From: CAZWSE01 sp964636575
GTDB taxonomy: Bacteria; Pseudomonadota; Alphaproteobacteria; Rhodobacterales; Rhodobacteraceae
NCBI GenBank assembly: GCA_964636575.1
Contig: CAZWSE010000076.1
Location: forward strand, 1 to 16,392
Direction of reading: 5' to 3'
Length of the DNA stretch: 16,392 nucleotides
A model generated the notes under the pieces. That model was not told the origin of the DNA. It saw only the letters and a list, made by a program, of their open reading frames with translations, and did no database searches. This document shows, in pieces, positions 1 to 7,530 of the stretch. A program made the position numbers and the translations under genes. Every line of letters begins with the position of its first letter. Position 1 is the stretch's first letter.

Positions 1-782
1 GGGTCATCAGACAAAGCCAGCAACGTGACGTCACCGGCCAAGCGTTCCTGCCCGTCGGTGGAAAGCCCCAAGGTGGCCGCAAAATTATTCAACGGGCCAG
101 TCCCGTCCAAGGACAAATCAACCGAAGGGTCCCCCGGCAGGTTCAGCAGATGTGACACCAACCCACCCTGATCTTCAGCCAGATCAAGGTCCAAGGTGAT
201 GGTTTGATCATCCTTGGCGTAGCCTGCGGTCACAGCGAAACGCCCAACTTGATCGTCAACCCGAGTAGCAGAAAACTTGGCCTGCCCAGACCCGTCCGAC
301 AGTTGCGCGGCCCCCTCCAAGCTGATCTCAAGCGGTTGGCCCAGCAAAGTCGGACCAAGGCTTATGCGATCTACTTTCAATTCCTTGATGTCGATCGAAA
401 CAGGCAGTTCCGGCAAGCTAAAACCGGCGGCTTCGGCAGGCGGCGCGCTGTCCTCAGCAGTCTCCGGCGCGCGGGGAATATCCAAACTGGCCGCAGTCAA
501 AGTTTCGACTTCAACGCGCCCGCTCAGCAGGGCAGAGCGGTTCCAGTTCAACACAACATCCCTAAGGGTCAGCCAGACGCCTGCGTCATCGGAAATCGTC
601 ATGCGATCCAAAGTGGCTTGCGAACTCAAACTGCCCGCAAACCCGTCTATTGATACCTCACGGCCTGCGTCACTTAGGGCATCTTGCAACAAACGGGTCA
701 GATACCCTTTGTCATCCTCTTGGGCGAACGCCGGAAACGCACAGACCCAAAGGGCAACAAACAAGATGAAAAACTGTCTCAA
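1..782 (-). CDS. tamB: TamB, N-terminal part (3' end outside the window)
   Basis: This is the inner-membrane/periplasmic partner of TamA. TamB proteins are AsmA-like, with a long hydrophobic beta groove spanning the periplasm, and act in outer-membrane protein assembly and phospholipid transport. Only 260 codons are visible; family members usually exceed 1000 residues, so most of the gene lies beyond base 1. I place the start at a TTG at 782-780. It shares bases with the tamA stop (TTGA overlap) and gives an N-terminus with RQFFILFVALWVCAFPAFA, a clear signal or anchor segment, followed by QEDDKGYLTRLLQDAL. Downstream are beta-rich segments such as VSIDIKELKVDRISLGP, typical of TamB/AsmA proteins. 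No ATG near the tamA stop fits this frame. The call rests on position next to tamA, the N-terminal segment and beta-strand style; no single motif is diagnostic. Confidence 0.85.
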   Translation of the reverse strand, partial: MRQFFILFVALWVCAFPAFAQEDDKGYLTRLLQDALSDAGREVSIDGFAGSLSSQATLDRMTISDDAGVWLTLRDVVLNWNRSALLSGRVEVETLTAASLDIPRAPETAEDSAPPAEAAGFSLPELPVSIDIKELKVDRISLGPTLLGQPLEISLEGAAQLSDGSGQAKFSATRVDDQVGRFAVTAGYAKDDQTITLDLDLAEDQGGLVSHLLNLPGDPSVDLSLDGTGPLNNFAATLGLSTDGQERLAGDVTLLALSDD

Positions 783-2575
783 AACGACTGTCCAATCCCG
801 ATGTAGACCTGAAAATCGCTGTCGGGTTCAGGGCCGGATACAGGCACGGCGACATCAACGCGAATAGGGCCAATGCCCGTTGCATACCGCAGCCCAAGGC
901 CCGCACCACTATGCCATTCGCCGCTTGATCCGTCAGGGAAAGCCTCTGACCCGACATAGCCCGCATCCACAAAGCCAACCAAGCCGATGCTGTCGGTGGC
1001 CTTAAACCGGACCTCGCCGGACAACCCGATAAACGCACGGCCCCCCACCATATTGCCACCGCCCAAATCAACGGCGAGCGATTGGTAAGACTGCCCGCGC
1101 ACGGTCCCACCGCCGCCGGAGTAGAACAGAAAATCGGTCGGCGCACGGTCTTGCGACGCGCCTGTAACCGACCCGATTTGGGCACGGGCTGCAAATGTCA
1201 GCGGGCGACTTTCGCCCACTGTGTAGAAGGCACGCAAATCCGCATAGGTGCGCAGGCCGCTGTCTGATCCGTCAAATCCCAGAAAGGGCGTGGCCGAGAC
1301 GCTGGCATAATACCCAGACGTGGCATCAAGCCGGTCGTCGCGATAATCAAATGTGGCCCCAAGCGGCAGCGTAAAAATGGTGTATTCGCGGGTGCCAAAA
1401 ACGTCCGTGGTTTTGGCGGTTTGAAGGCCCAAGCCCAATGTATATTCGCGCTTCTCTGACGCATAGCGTCTGATACCCACTTCAACGCGGGCTTGATCCA
1501 ATTCGAACGACACTTCATCCAAACGCTCGACCTCGGCCAAAGCATAGAAATCGGTGTCTTCATTAAACGTCGCGGGGCGGTCAAACCTTGCGGACAAGCG
1601 ATAGTCAGTCCCGCCACTGTCGCCCCCAATACCGCCGATCTCACCTTCAATGCGCAGCCGTTCGGCGCCGCCAAGCCAGTTGCGATGCAGCCAGAACGCA
1701 GACAGGGACAGACCTTCCAACGATGAAATCTCGCCGCCGAACCCAAACCGGCGCGGGGTTTGATCCGCGATCTCGGCAAGAATATCCAACGTGTTGTCCG
1801 CGCCAATCTCATTGGCCTCTGTCAAAGCAACCGACCGGAACGTCCCGGTGCGCCGCAAACGGGTCGCCACGCGTGACACTTCATCGGGGGAAAAGACTTC
1901 GCCGCTGGGCAGGCCTGCAATCTCCAAAATCCGCTCTGGCCGGACGGTGCTGTCGGCATCCACGATCAGCTCGCCAAAGGTCAGGCGCGGGCCGGGGTCA
2001 AGGGTCACGCTTGCGTTCAAGGTTTGGGCCGGGTGATTGGCCGTGATGCGTTGCCCCGCAGGCAGGGCCTTGGCATGGCCAATCTCGCGCCACTGATCTA
2101 CGCCCGCAGTAACGGCGGTACGCAAAACTCCGGTGCCAGCAGGGGCGCCCGTCGCAAACCCATCGGGCAATTCAGTCCCACCGGCCAAAGGCTTGATTTC
2201 AGCGGTGCCAAAGCGAAACTGCGGGCCCTGATCGACACGGATCACGACACTTGAGATCGCATTGGGCGCAGACACAGGAGGAATACTGGCAGCCTCGCGC
2301 CCGTCCAGCATGATACTGATCGTGGCCCCGAAGTATCCGGCATCGTAAAAGGTCGACAGCAGCCTGTTGTAGTCCGCTTGGGCCGAGGCCAGAATGTCTT
2401 GCGGGGTTGCACCCTCTGGCAAAGCTTCCAGCAAAGACGCACCACGCAAACTCTCCGCCAAGTCGGACGACGTTGCACCGTCCGCCCAAGTCACAGGTGC
2501 CGCCTGTCCCGCAGGCGCCAATAGCGACAGCGCGAGCGCAAAGACCGTAGATTTATCTAAGAAGCGTTTCACCAA
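779..2575 (-). CDS. tamA: TamA, Omp85-family outer-membrane protein
   Basis: This is the outer-membrane component of the translocation and assembly module. It has up to 598 residues, close to the usual size (E. coli TamA is 577). The N-terminus reads as a signal peptide ending in APAGQA, with likely cleavage near residue 25. Residues of about 30-270 are POTRA-like, for example YNRLLSTFYDAGYFGATI and a later RILEIAGLPSGEVFSPDEV segment. A beta barrel follows from about 275 to the C-terminal phenylalanine (IGIGQSF). The Omp85 loop-6 motif is visible as GGGGTVRGQSYQSL near residue 488. The start is ambiguous: TTG at 2575-2573 or the adjacent GTG at 2572-2570, both behind AGG in TCAGGTCGCAG. It overlaps tamB by 4 nt, so the two are an operon, and it is divergent from the pqi operon. 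Confidence 0.93.
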   Translation of the reverse strand: MVKRFLDKSTVFALALSLLAPAGQAAPVTWADGATSSDLAESLRGASLLEALPEGATPQDILASAQADYNRLLSTFYDAGYFGATISIMLDGREAASIPPVSAPNAISSVVIRVDQGPQFRFGTAEIKPLAGGTELPDGFATGAPAGTGVLRTAVTAGVDQWREIGHAKALPAGQRITANHPAQTLNASVTLDPGPRLTFGELIVDADSTVRPERILEIAGLPSGEVFSPDEVSRVATRLRRTGTFRSVALTEANEIGADNTLDILAEIADQTPRRFGFGGEISSLEGLSLSAFWLHRNWLGGAERLRIEGEIGGIGGDSGGTDYRLSARFDRPATFNEDTDFYALAEVERLDEVSFELDQARVEVGIRRYASEKREYTLGLGLQTAKTTDVFGTREYTIFTLPLGATFDYRDDRLDATSGYYASVSATPFLGFDGSDSGLRTYADLRAFYTVGESRPLTFAARAQIGSVTGASQDRAPTDFLFYSGGGGTVRGQSYQSLAVDLGGGNMVGGRAFIGLSGEVRFKATDSIGLVGFVDAGYVGSEAFPDGSSGEWHSGAGLGLRYATGIGPIRVDVAVPVSGPEPDSDFQVYIGIGQSF

Positions 2576-2645
2576 CTGCGACCTGAGACTGCTATACCAA
2601 ACTTGAAAGTCCCGATCCGGCGGGCTCTCTTCTTATTTTGAAGGC

Positions 2646-2675
2646 ATTATGACAGGTTCGGGGCAAAGGTGTAAG
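2646..2675 (-). promoter_or_regulatory. Candidate sigma-70 promoter for tamAB
   Basis: On the minus strand, a -35-like CTTACA (plus-strand tgtaag, 2670-2675) is followed after 18 bp by CATAAT (plus-strand attatg, 2646-2651), which matches the -10 consensus at five of six positions. A transcript would start near 2640, giving a leader of about 65 nt before tamA. It lies in the only gap between the divergent tam and pqi operons. It was found by eye, and a chance match is possible. Confidence 0.4.
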
Positions 2676-2712
2676 CGCAATTCACCGTGATCAGCGCCCG
2701 AATTTAAGGCAG

Positions 2713-2733
2713 ACCGACGCCTGCGCTATCGGT
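2713..2733. promoter_or_regulatory. Imperfect palindrome upstream of pqiA, candidate operator
   Basis: The arms ACCGA (2713-2717) and TCGGT (2729-2733) are perfect inverted repeats, with an inner GC/GC pair around a CTGC centre. The site is about 36 bp upstream of the first pqiA start. Its size fits an operator for a MarR-type dimer, and a marR gene is the last gene of this operon, but no binding specificity can be read from the sequence. I see no strong promoter for the pqi operon; the best nearby candidate is a weak TTCACC (2681-2686) followed by TTTAAG (2703-2708). Confidence 0.22.
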
Positions 2734-2769
2734 TTGTTCCAGATCGCGGCGAATGGTAAAGATCCGCGC

Positions 2770-3450
2770 ATGAACGCTTCACGCATGCATGATTCTAAGC
2801 CTGCTCCTGCCCAGCTTACGGGACAGGATGACCTGATCGTCTGCCCGCAATGCGATGCAGCCTACCAGATGCAACGTCCCGGCCACGGAGAGCGCGCGGT
2901 CTGCACCCGCTGCCACACCGTCTTGATCGCGCCAAGACGCAAAGCGGGCCTGCAAATCATCGCGGTTTCACTCTCGGTCGTCATCCTGATCATCGCAGCA
3001 TCGGTCTTTCCGTTCCTGCGGATCGAAGCCGCAGGCGCACAAAACGCGGTCTCTATTCTGGACGCGGCACTCGCCTTTCAGGGCGGACCGTTAATTGTGC
3101 TGGCGCTCTGCACAGCGGCCTTGATCATGGTGATCCCGCTGATGCGGGTGATTTTGGTGCTCTACGTGCTGATCCCCGTGGTGGCCGATCGCAAACCCGC
3201 ACGCCACGCGATGCAAGCCTTCCGACTGTCCGAAGCACTGCGCCCATGGTCGATGGCAGAAATCTTCGCGCTGGGCTGCGCTGTGGCACTGATCAAAGTG
3301 GCCGATCTGGCAGATATCCACATGGGACCTGCTTTCTATATGTTCGCTGGGCTGGTGGTGCTTGTGGTCGTCCAAGACAGCTTCATGTGTCGATGGACAG
3401 TCTGGAATGCGCTTGATCCAAACTCGGAACGTGCAAGGCGCGCCGCATGA
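2770..3450 (+). CDS. pqiA: PqiA-like membrane protein, N-terminal-half type
   Basis: This is a paraquat-inducible protein A family membrane protein of 226 residues. PqiA is the inner-membrane partner of the MCE protein PqiB in an intermembrane lipid-transport system. A zinc-ribbon-like module comes first (CPQC at 25-28 and CTRC at 45-48), then four hydrophobic segments at about 60-83, 106-138, 163-180 and 186-206. The family-typical RPWSMAEIFALG lies at 158-169. E. coli PqiA is about 417 residues with two such halves; here each half is a separate gene. I chose ATG 2770; an in-frame TTG at 2734 would add 12 residues but has no ribosome binding site, and a second ATG lies at 2785. Its TGA overlaps the next ATG by 4 nt. 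Confidence 0.88.
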   Translation: MNASRMHDSKPAPAQLTGQDDLIVCPQCDAAYQMQRPGHGERAVCTRCHTVLIAPRRKAGLQIIAVSLSVVILIIAASVFPFLRIEAAGAQNAVSILDAALAFQGGPLIVLALCTAALIMVIPLMRVILVLYVLIPVVADRKPARHAMQAFRLSEALRPWSMAEIFALGCAVALIKVADLADIHMGPAFYMFAGLVVLVVVQDSFMCRWTVWNALDPNSERARRAA

Positions 3451-4100
3451 GCAAGGTTCAAACAGCACGGGACTTGGGCGTTGTGGCGTGCCAGCGCTGC
3501 ACCCAAGTCTGGCCGCTGGGCACCCCGCAATGCGGACGGTGCAACGCGAAACTGGTCTCGCGCGATGTCAAAAGCCTGCAAAGGGTCTGGGCATGGTGGG
3601 TCGCAGGGCTGATGTGCTACGTGCCTGCGAACCTCTACCCGATGCTGCGCACGCGGACACTCTTTCAAGTCCAAGAAGACACCATCGTCGGCGGCGCGAT
3701 AGAGCTTATCCACCACGGCGCATACGGGATTGCGCTGGTCATTCTGGTGGCCAGTGTGGTCATCCCGCTTGGAAAATTCATGGCCATCGCGTTTCTGGCA
3801 CGCAGCGTCAAAGGACGGTCTTCGGTGACCAACAGCCAACGGCACGGGCTCTACGAGGTCGTCGAATACATTGGGCGCTGGTCCATGATCGACGTCTTTG
3901 TCGTTGCGATCCTGTCGTCTTTGGTGCAGTTGAATACTCTCGCGGCAGTCAATCCGGGGCCTGCCAGTCTGTTCTTTGCTCTGTCTGTGATTTTCACAAT
4001 GCTCTCTGCTCAAAGCTTCGATCCACGCCTGATCTACGATGCTGACACACAAGGCCAGCAGGGTGTGAAGACGGGCGCAATTCAAGACAAACCCGCATGA
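3447..4100 (+). CDS. pqiA: PqiA-like membrane protein, C-terminal-half type
   Basis: This is the second PqiA-domain protein, 217 residues. Its N-terminal zinc ribbon has CQRC at 15-18 and CGRC at 29-32. Family motifs follow: YVPANLYPML (58-67), a conserved GG-AIELIHHG region (82-91), GRWSMIDVFVVAIL (143-156) and a C-terminal SFDPRLIYD (190-198). Hydrophobic segments lie at about 46-68, 92-118, 146-162 and 172-188. It overlaps the upstream PqiA gene (ATGA at 3447-3450) and the downstream pqiB (ATGA at 4097-4100), so the three are almost certainly translationally coupled. Together with the preceding protein it makes 443 residues, about the size of one fused PqiA, so the pair probably works as a two-subunit PqiA. 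Confidence 0.9.
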   Translation: MSKVQTARDLGVVACQRCTQVWPLGTPQCGRCNAKLVSRDVKSLQRVWAWWVAGLMCYVPANLYPMLRTRTLFQVQEDTIVGGAIELIHHGAYGIALVILVASVVIPLGKFMAIAFLARSVKGRSSVTNSQRHGLYEVVEYIGRWSMIDVFVVAILSSLVQLNTLAAVNPGPASLFFALSVIFTMLSAQSFDPRLIYDADTQGQQGVKTGAIQDKPA

Positions 4101-6481
4101 CAGATAGACCACCACCCGTGCGTATCGAACCTGCGACCAGCTCGTTCTGGAACCGGTTTTCGATCGTCTGGATCATCCCTTTGCTGGCGCTTTTGATCGC
4201 GCTTGGGGTGGCATGGCAGTCTTTTTCCAGCCGTGGCCCGCTGATCGAAATCAGCTTCAAGAACGGGGCAGGGGTGGCCGCAGGGCAAACAGAACTGCGC
4301 TACCGCGATGTGACCGTGGGCACGGTCGAGACAGTCAAATTCTCGGACGATCTGGCCTCTGTGATGGTGGGTGTTCGGCTCGACAAGAAAATCGCGCCCT
4401 TCGTGGATTCAGGGTCCAAATTCTGGGTGGTACGCCCGCAGGTGACAACGCAGGGGATATCAGGGCTTGATACGGTGCTCAGCGGGGTCTTTATCGAAGG
4501 CGCGTGGGACAGCGATATTGGCGAGGCCGCGACCACGTTTCGCGGTTTGAACAATGTACCCCTGATCCGGCCCAGCCAACCCGGCTTGCAAATAGCACTT
4601 CGCTCCACTGCGAACACGGCGCTGACGGACAACGCCCCCATCCTCTATCGCGGCATCGAGGTTGGACGGATCGGGCGGGCGCAAATCGTGCCCAATGGCA
4701 GCTACGCAATCGCCGAGGCGATCATCTACGAAGACCACCGCCATTTGGTGACAGAAACGACGCGCTTCTGGGATATCTCAGGCTTCGATTTCAGCATCAG
4801 CGCTAGCGGGGCAGAGGTCGATTTTCAATCCATCGCATCGCTGTTGTCGGGCGGGCTAACCTTTGAAACCATCGTCTCTGGCGGGGATGTGGTCACAGAT
4901 GGGCAGCTCTTTAATGTCTACGAAGATGAAACCACAGCGCGGGCCAGCGTGTTCAACGCATCAGATGTGGAAACGCTCGATTTGTCAGTGATCTTCGCGG
5001 ACAACGTCGCGGGTCTTGTAACGGGCGCTGCGGTTGAACTCAGTGGTTTAAAAATCGGCGAAGTCACAGCGCTTTCGGGGATCATCGATGAGGTCGCGGA
5101 AGGGGACAGACAGGTACGGCTCAACGCAACGGTCTCAATCCAGCCCGCACGGCTGGGCCTTGAAGGCGAGGCAACGCCGGATCGCGCCTTGGCTTTCTTG
5201 CAAGAACGCGCGGCAACAGGGCTGCGCGCACGACTTGCGTCTGCCAGCATCCTGACGGGCGGGCTAAAGGTCGAACTGGTCTCGGTCGAAGATGCGCCCT
5301 TTGCGCAAATCGACATGACGGGCGATCCGTTCCCGCTCTTTCCAACGACCAAAAGCGAAGTCTCCGACGTGGCCGCCACCGCCGAAGGCGTGTTCAACCG
5401 TATCAACAACCTGCCCATCGAAGACCTGCTCGGCAGCGCCATCGACTTCCTGAATTCCGCCAATGCATTGGTGTCAGACGAGGCCCTGCGCGAAACACCG
5501 CAAGACGTACAAGCGCTGATCGCAGAACTGCGCGGGTTGGTTGGCTCACCCCAAGCGCAACAAGTGCCCGAACAATTGAACGCAGCGCTCGCGCGGATTG
5601 ATAGCCTACTGGCCGAAGTCGAAAAACAAGGCTCTGTGACAAAACTCAACGCAACGCTTGAGGCCGCCACTGCCGCGGCCACAGGCGTCGACAAAGCCAT
5701 CGTCGGGGTGCCCGATTTGATTGCACGGCTCGACGCATTGGCCGCCAAAGCCGAAGCACTTGAGGTCGAGGCTTTGGTCAAATCAGCAACCGCTGCCGTA
5801 TCCGCCTCTGAAACCATGCTGGGCGATGTCAGCAGCCTTGTCGGCTCGCCCGAAGCCCAACAACTGCCCGCCCAAATGGGGGCCGCAATCGCACGTCTCG
5901 ACACGCTTTTGGCCGAACTTGAAACTCAAAAATCAGTCTCCAAACTGAACAGCGCGCTAGAGGCCGCTGCCGCCGCCGCATCAGGCGTGGACACTGCCAT
6001 CGCAGGGGTGCCCGCCTTGATCGAACGTCTGGACAGCGTGGCCGCCAAGGCCGACGCGCTAGAGGTCGAAACGCTTGTGACCTCCGCCAATGAGGTCATG
6101 AAAGCCGCCGAAACCCTGATCGCATCTGAGGAAACAGCACAATTGCCTGCCTCGCTGGCCTCAGCCCTTGATGAAATCCGCGCGGCTCTAAAAGAACTCC
6201 GCGAAGGCGGCGCGATTGAAAACACAAACACGGCCCTTGCCTCTGCCAGCCGCGCGGCAGACGCGCTTGCGGCGTCGACCCAAGATCTGCCCGCATTGGT
6301 CGTGCGTATGAACCGCGTTCTGGGGCAGGCCAGCGCCACCTTGCAAAGCTACGACGCCAATTCAGACGTTAACCGAGGCGCCCGCGACGCCCTGCGCGAC
6401 ATTCAAAAAGCGGCAGACGCCATTGCAAACCTCGCGCGGACCATCCAGCGTAACCCAAATTCCCTGCTGCTAGGACGTTAA
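4097..6481 (+). CDS. pqiB: PqiB, triple-MCE protein with expanded coiled-coil tail
   Basis: This is a membrane-anchored periplasmic MCE (MlaD-domain) protein that, in E. coli, forms a hexameric tube with a coiled-coil needle for lipid transport between membranes. It has 794 residues against 546 in E. coli. A single membrane helix lies at about 21-40 (FSIVWIIPLLALLIALGVAW). Three MCE domains follow at roughly 47-138, 163-262 and 293-405, with typical phrases such as ELRYRDVTVGTVETV, ILYRGIEVGRIG and VELSGLKIGEVTAL. From about 425 the protein is Ala/Glu/Leu-rich and predicted helical. Residues 482-581 and 582-681 are tandem copies with a 100-residue period, and 682-760 is a weaker third copy. 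It overlaps the second pqiA by 4 nt, and pqiC starts 1 nt after its stop. Confidence 0.93.
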   Translation: MTDRPPPVRIEPATSSFWNRFSIVWIIPLLALLIALGVAWQSFSSRGPLIEISFKNGAGVAAGQTELRYRDVTVGTVETVKFSDDLASVMVGVRLDKKIAPFVDSGSKFWVVRPQVTTQGISGLDTVLSGVFIEGAWDSDIGEAATTFRGLNNVPLIRPSQPGLQIALRSTANTALTDNAPILYRGIEVGRIGRAQIVPNGSYAIAEAIIYEDHRHLVTETTRFWDISGFDFSISASGAEVDFQSIASLLSGGLTFETIVSGGDVVTDGQLFNVYEDETTARASVFNASDVETLDLSVIFADNVAGLVTGAAVELSGLKIGEVTALSGIIDEVAEGDRQVRLNATVSIQPARLGLEGEATPDRALAFLQERAATGLRARLASASILTGGLKVELVSVEDAPFAQIDMTGDPFPLFPTTKSEVSDVAATAEGVFNRINNLPIEDLLGSAIDFLNSANALVSDEALRETPQDVQALIAELRGLVGSPQAQQVPEQLNAALARIDSLLAEVEKQGSVTKLNATLEAATAAATGVDKAIVGVPDLIARLDALAAKAEALEVEALVKSATAAVSASETMLGDVSSLVGSPEAQQLPAQMGAAIARLDTLLAELETQKSVSKLNSALEAAAAAASGVDTAIAGVPALIERLDSVAAKADALEVETLVTSANEVMKAAETLIASEETAQLPASLASALDEIRAALKELREGGAIENTNTALASASRAADALAASTQDLPALVVRMNRVLGQASATLQSYDANSDVNRGARDALRDIQKAADAIANLARTIQRNPNSLLLGR
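5540..6139 (+). repeat. In-frame 300-bp tandem duplication inside pqiB
   Basis: Two adjacent 300-bp units (5540-5839 and 5840-6139) encode the same helical segment. Each opens with VGSP-AQQ and contains RLD/RID-LLAE, TLEAA/ALEAA, GVD-AI-GVP-LI-RLD and AAKA-ALEVE-LV. By my count about 61 of 100 residues are identical without gaps. A third, diverged copy starts at 6140 with QLPASL. The exact codon-multiple period keeps the reading frame and would lengthen the coiled-coil needle of PqiB. Confidence 0.85.
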
Positions 6482-6482
6482 C

Positions 6483-7037
6483 ATGAAACTGATCGCCGCT
6501 TTCTTCTGTGCCGCCGCACTCGCCGCCTGTTCAGGCAATGCAGTCCGCATCCCCGTGGCCGCACCGGCCGTGGGCGACACAATCAGAACTTCGATCCGGT
6601 CTTTGGAAGTGCGCGATGTATCCTTGCCGGATTATGCAGCAGCCGAAGAAATCTACGTCGAAGCCGCAGACGGCACGCTTAGCAGCTCGTCCGACGTGCT
6701 TTGGGCCGACGTGCCTGTGCGTGCCATTTCTTTAGAACTCAGCCGGAACCTTGCGGAACTGACCGGCAAACGCATCGCGGCCGAACCCTGGCCCTTTGAA
6801 AGCTACCCGCAAGCCCGCCTTGAGGTCCGCATGGATCAGTTGCTGGCAGGGGCAGACGGGGTCTTTCGGGCCTCGGGGCAGTACTTCGTGGCCTCGTTCG
6901 AAGGCGGACGCGACCGGTCCGGTTTTTTCCGGCTTTCTGCACCCTATGATCCGGAAGGCGGGGCCAGCGCCATAGCGCAGGCGCGGGGCCAAGTGATCGT
7001 GCAACTGGCACGGCTCATCGCCAAGGACTCGCTCTGA
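6483..7037 (+). CDS. pqiC: PqiC, outer-membrane lipoprotein of the Pqi system
   Basis: This is an ABC-type transport auxiliary lipoprotein (PqiC/YmbA-like, 184 residues). In E. coli PqiC is an outer-membrane lipoprotein that contacts PqiB. A lipoprotein signal peptide is visible: a hydrophobic core after KL, then LAAC with the lipidated Cys at residue 16. The mature part has the family's pattern, with an early IRSLEVRDVSLPDYAAAEEIYV segment, WADVPVRAISLELSRNLAEL, and a late dimer-like IAQARGQVIVQLARLIA helix. Its ribosome binding site is probably AGGA at 6472-6475, inside the end of pqiB, 7 nt from the ATG. It is the fourth gene of the pqi operon. Confidence 0.87.
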   Translation: MKLIAAFFCAAALAACSGNAVRIPVAAPAVGDTIRTSIRSLEVRDVSLPDYAAAEEIYVEAADGTLSSSSDVLWADVPVRAISLELSRNLAELTGKRIAAEPWPFESYPQARLEVRMDQLLAGADGVFRASGQYFVASFEGGRDRSGFFRLSAPYDPEGGASAIAQARGQVIVQLARLIAKDSL

Positions 7038-7068
7038 CCGTGACCCATCAGCCCGCACCACCGCACAA

Positions 7069-7521
7069 ATGAGCGATCCGTCCACCAGATTTGTCCCCGG
7101 CTATCTGCTCTACCTTCTGGCCGCCGCCAGCGAAAAAGCCAGCGCCGAATTTCACACCGAAGTCCGCAATCGCGGGTTCAAAGTGCCCGAATGGCGGGTG
7201 CTGGCCTGCTTGCATGACGGTGACGGGGCGATGATCACCAGCCTGACGGCCTACGCGATGGTTGAACAGTCCAGACTGACACGCATCATTGATCGCATGT
7301 GCGCACGCGGGCTGGTTGAGCGGCGCACAGATGACGCAGACAAACGGCGGGTGCGGGTGTTCCTAACGGATGAAGGCAAAGCCGCCAGCGACAGTCTGGT
7401 GGATTTGGCGCGCGCCCATGAAACCAACCTGCTCGGCGCTCTGGAAGACACCGATGCCGCGCGGATCAAACGGGTCTTGCAGGCGTTGCTGGACAGGCTG
7501 GACCAGACCGATCACACCTAG
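7069..7521 (+). CDS. MarR-family transcriptional regulator
   Basis: This is a 150-residue winged-helix regulator of the MarR family, which bind DNA as dimers and often respond to small aromatic ligands or oxidants. An N-terminal helix lies at about 10-30. The helix-turn-helix core runs over about 41-80: WRVLACLHDGDGAMITSLT, then the recognition region VEQSRLTRIIDRMCARGLVER. The wing with the family-typical Asp/Arg pattern is DADKRRVRVFLTDEGK (89-104), followed by C-terminal dimerisation helices. It starts 31 bp after pqiC on the same strand, so it is probably the last gene of the pqi operon and may control it; the target is inference. The ATG has no clear ribosome binding site. It converges on the next gene with only 9 bp between stops. 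Confidence 0.9.
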   Translation: MSDPSTRFVPGYLLYLLAAASEKASAEFHTEVRNRGFKVPEWRVLACLHDGDGAMITSLTAYAMVEQSRLTRIIDRMCARGLVERRTDDADKRRVRVFLTDEGKAASDSLVDLARAHETNLLGALEDTDAARIKRVLQALLDRLDQTDHT

Positions 7522-7530
7522 ACCACTGGC

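Noticed and set aside
204..867. Plus-strand open frames opposite tamB and the end of tamA
   Set aside because: The tamB reading frame is continuous on the minus strand from the tamA junction to the window edge with a signal segment, so these are shadows.
3704..3713. Second DnaA-box-like sequence (TTATCCACC)
   Set aside because: It lies inside the second pqiA coding frame, mismatches the consensus at the last base and is explained by codons.
3336..4115. Minus-strand open frame (259 codons) opposite the second pqiA
   Set aside because: The sense frame has clear PqiA motifs and coupled overlaps on both sides; the antisense product is His/Arg/Asp-rich without a domain.
4918..5904. Long minus-strand open frame (328 codons) inside pqiB
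   Set aside because: It is antisense to the Ala-rich, repeat-containing part of pqiB; high-GC codon bias leaves the opposite frame open. The product is low-complexity Ser/Ala-rich with no recognisable domain.
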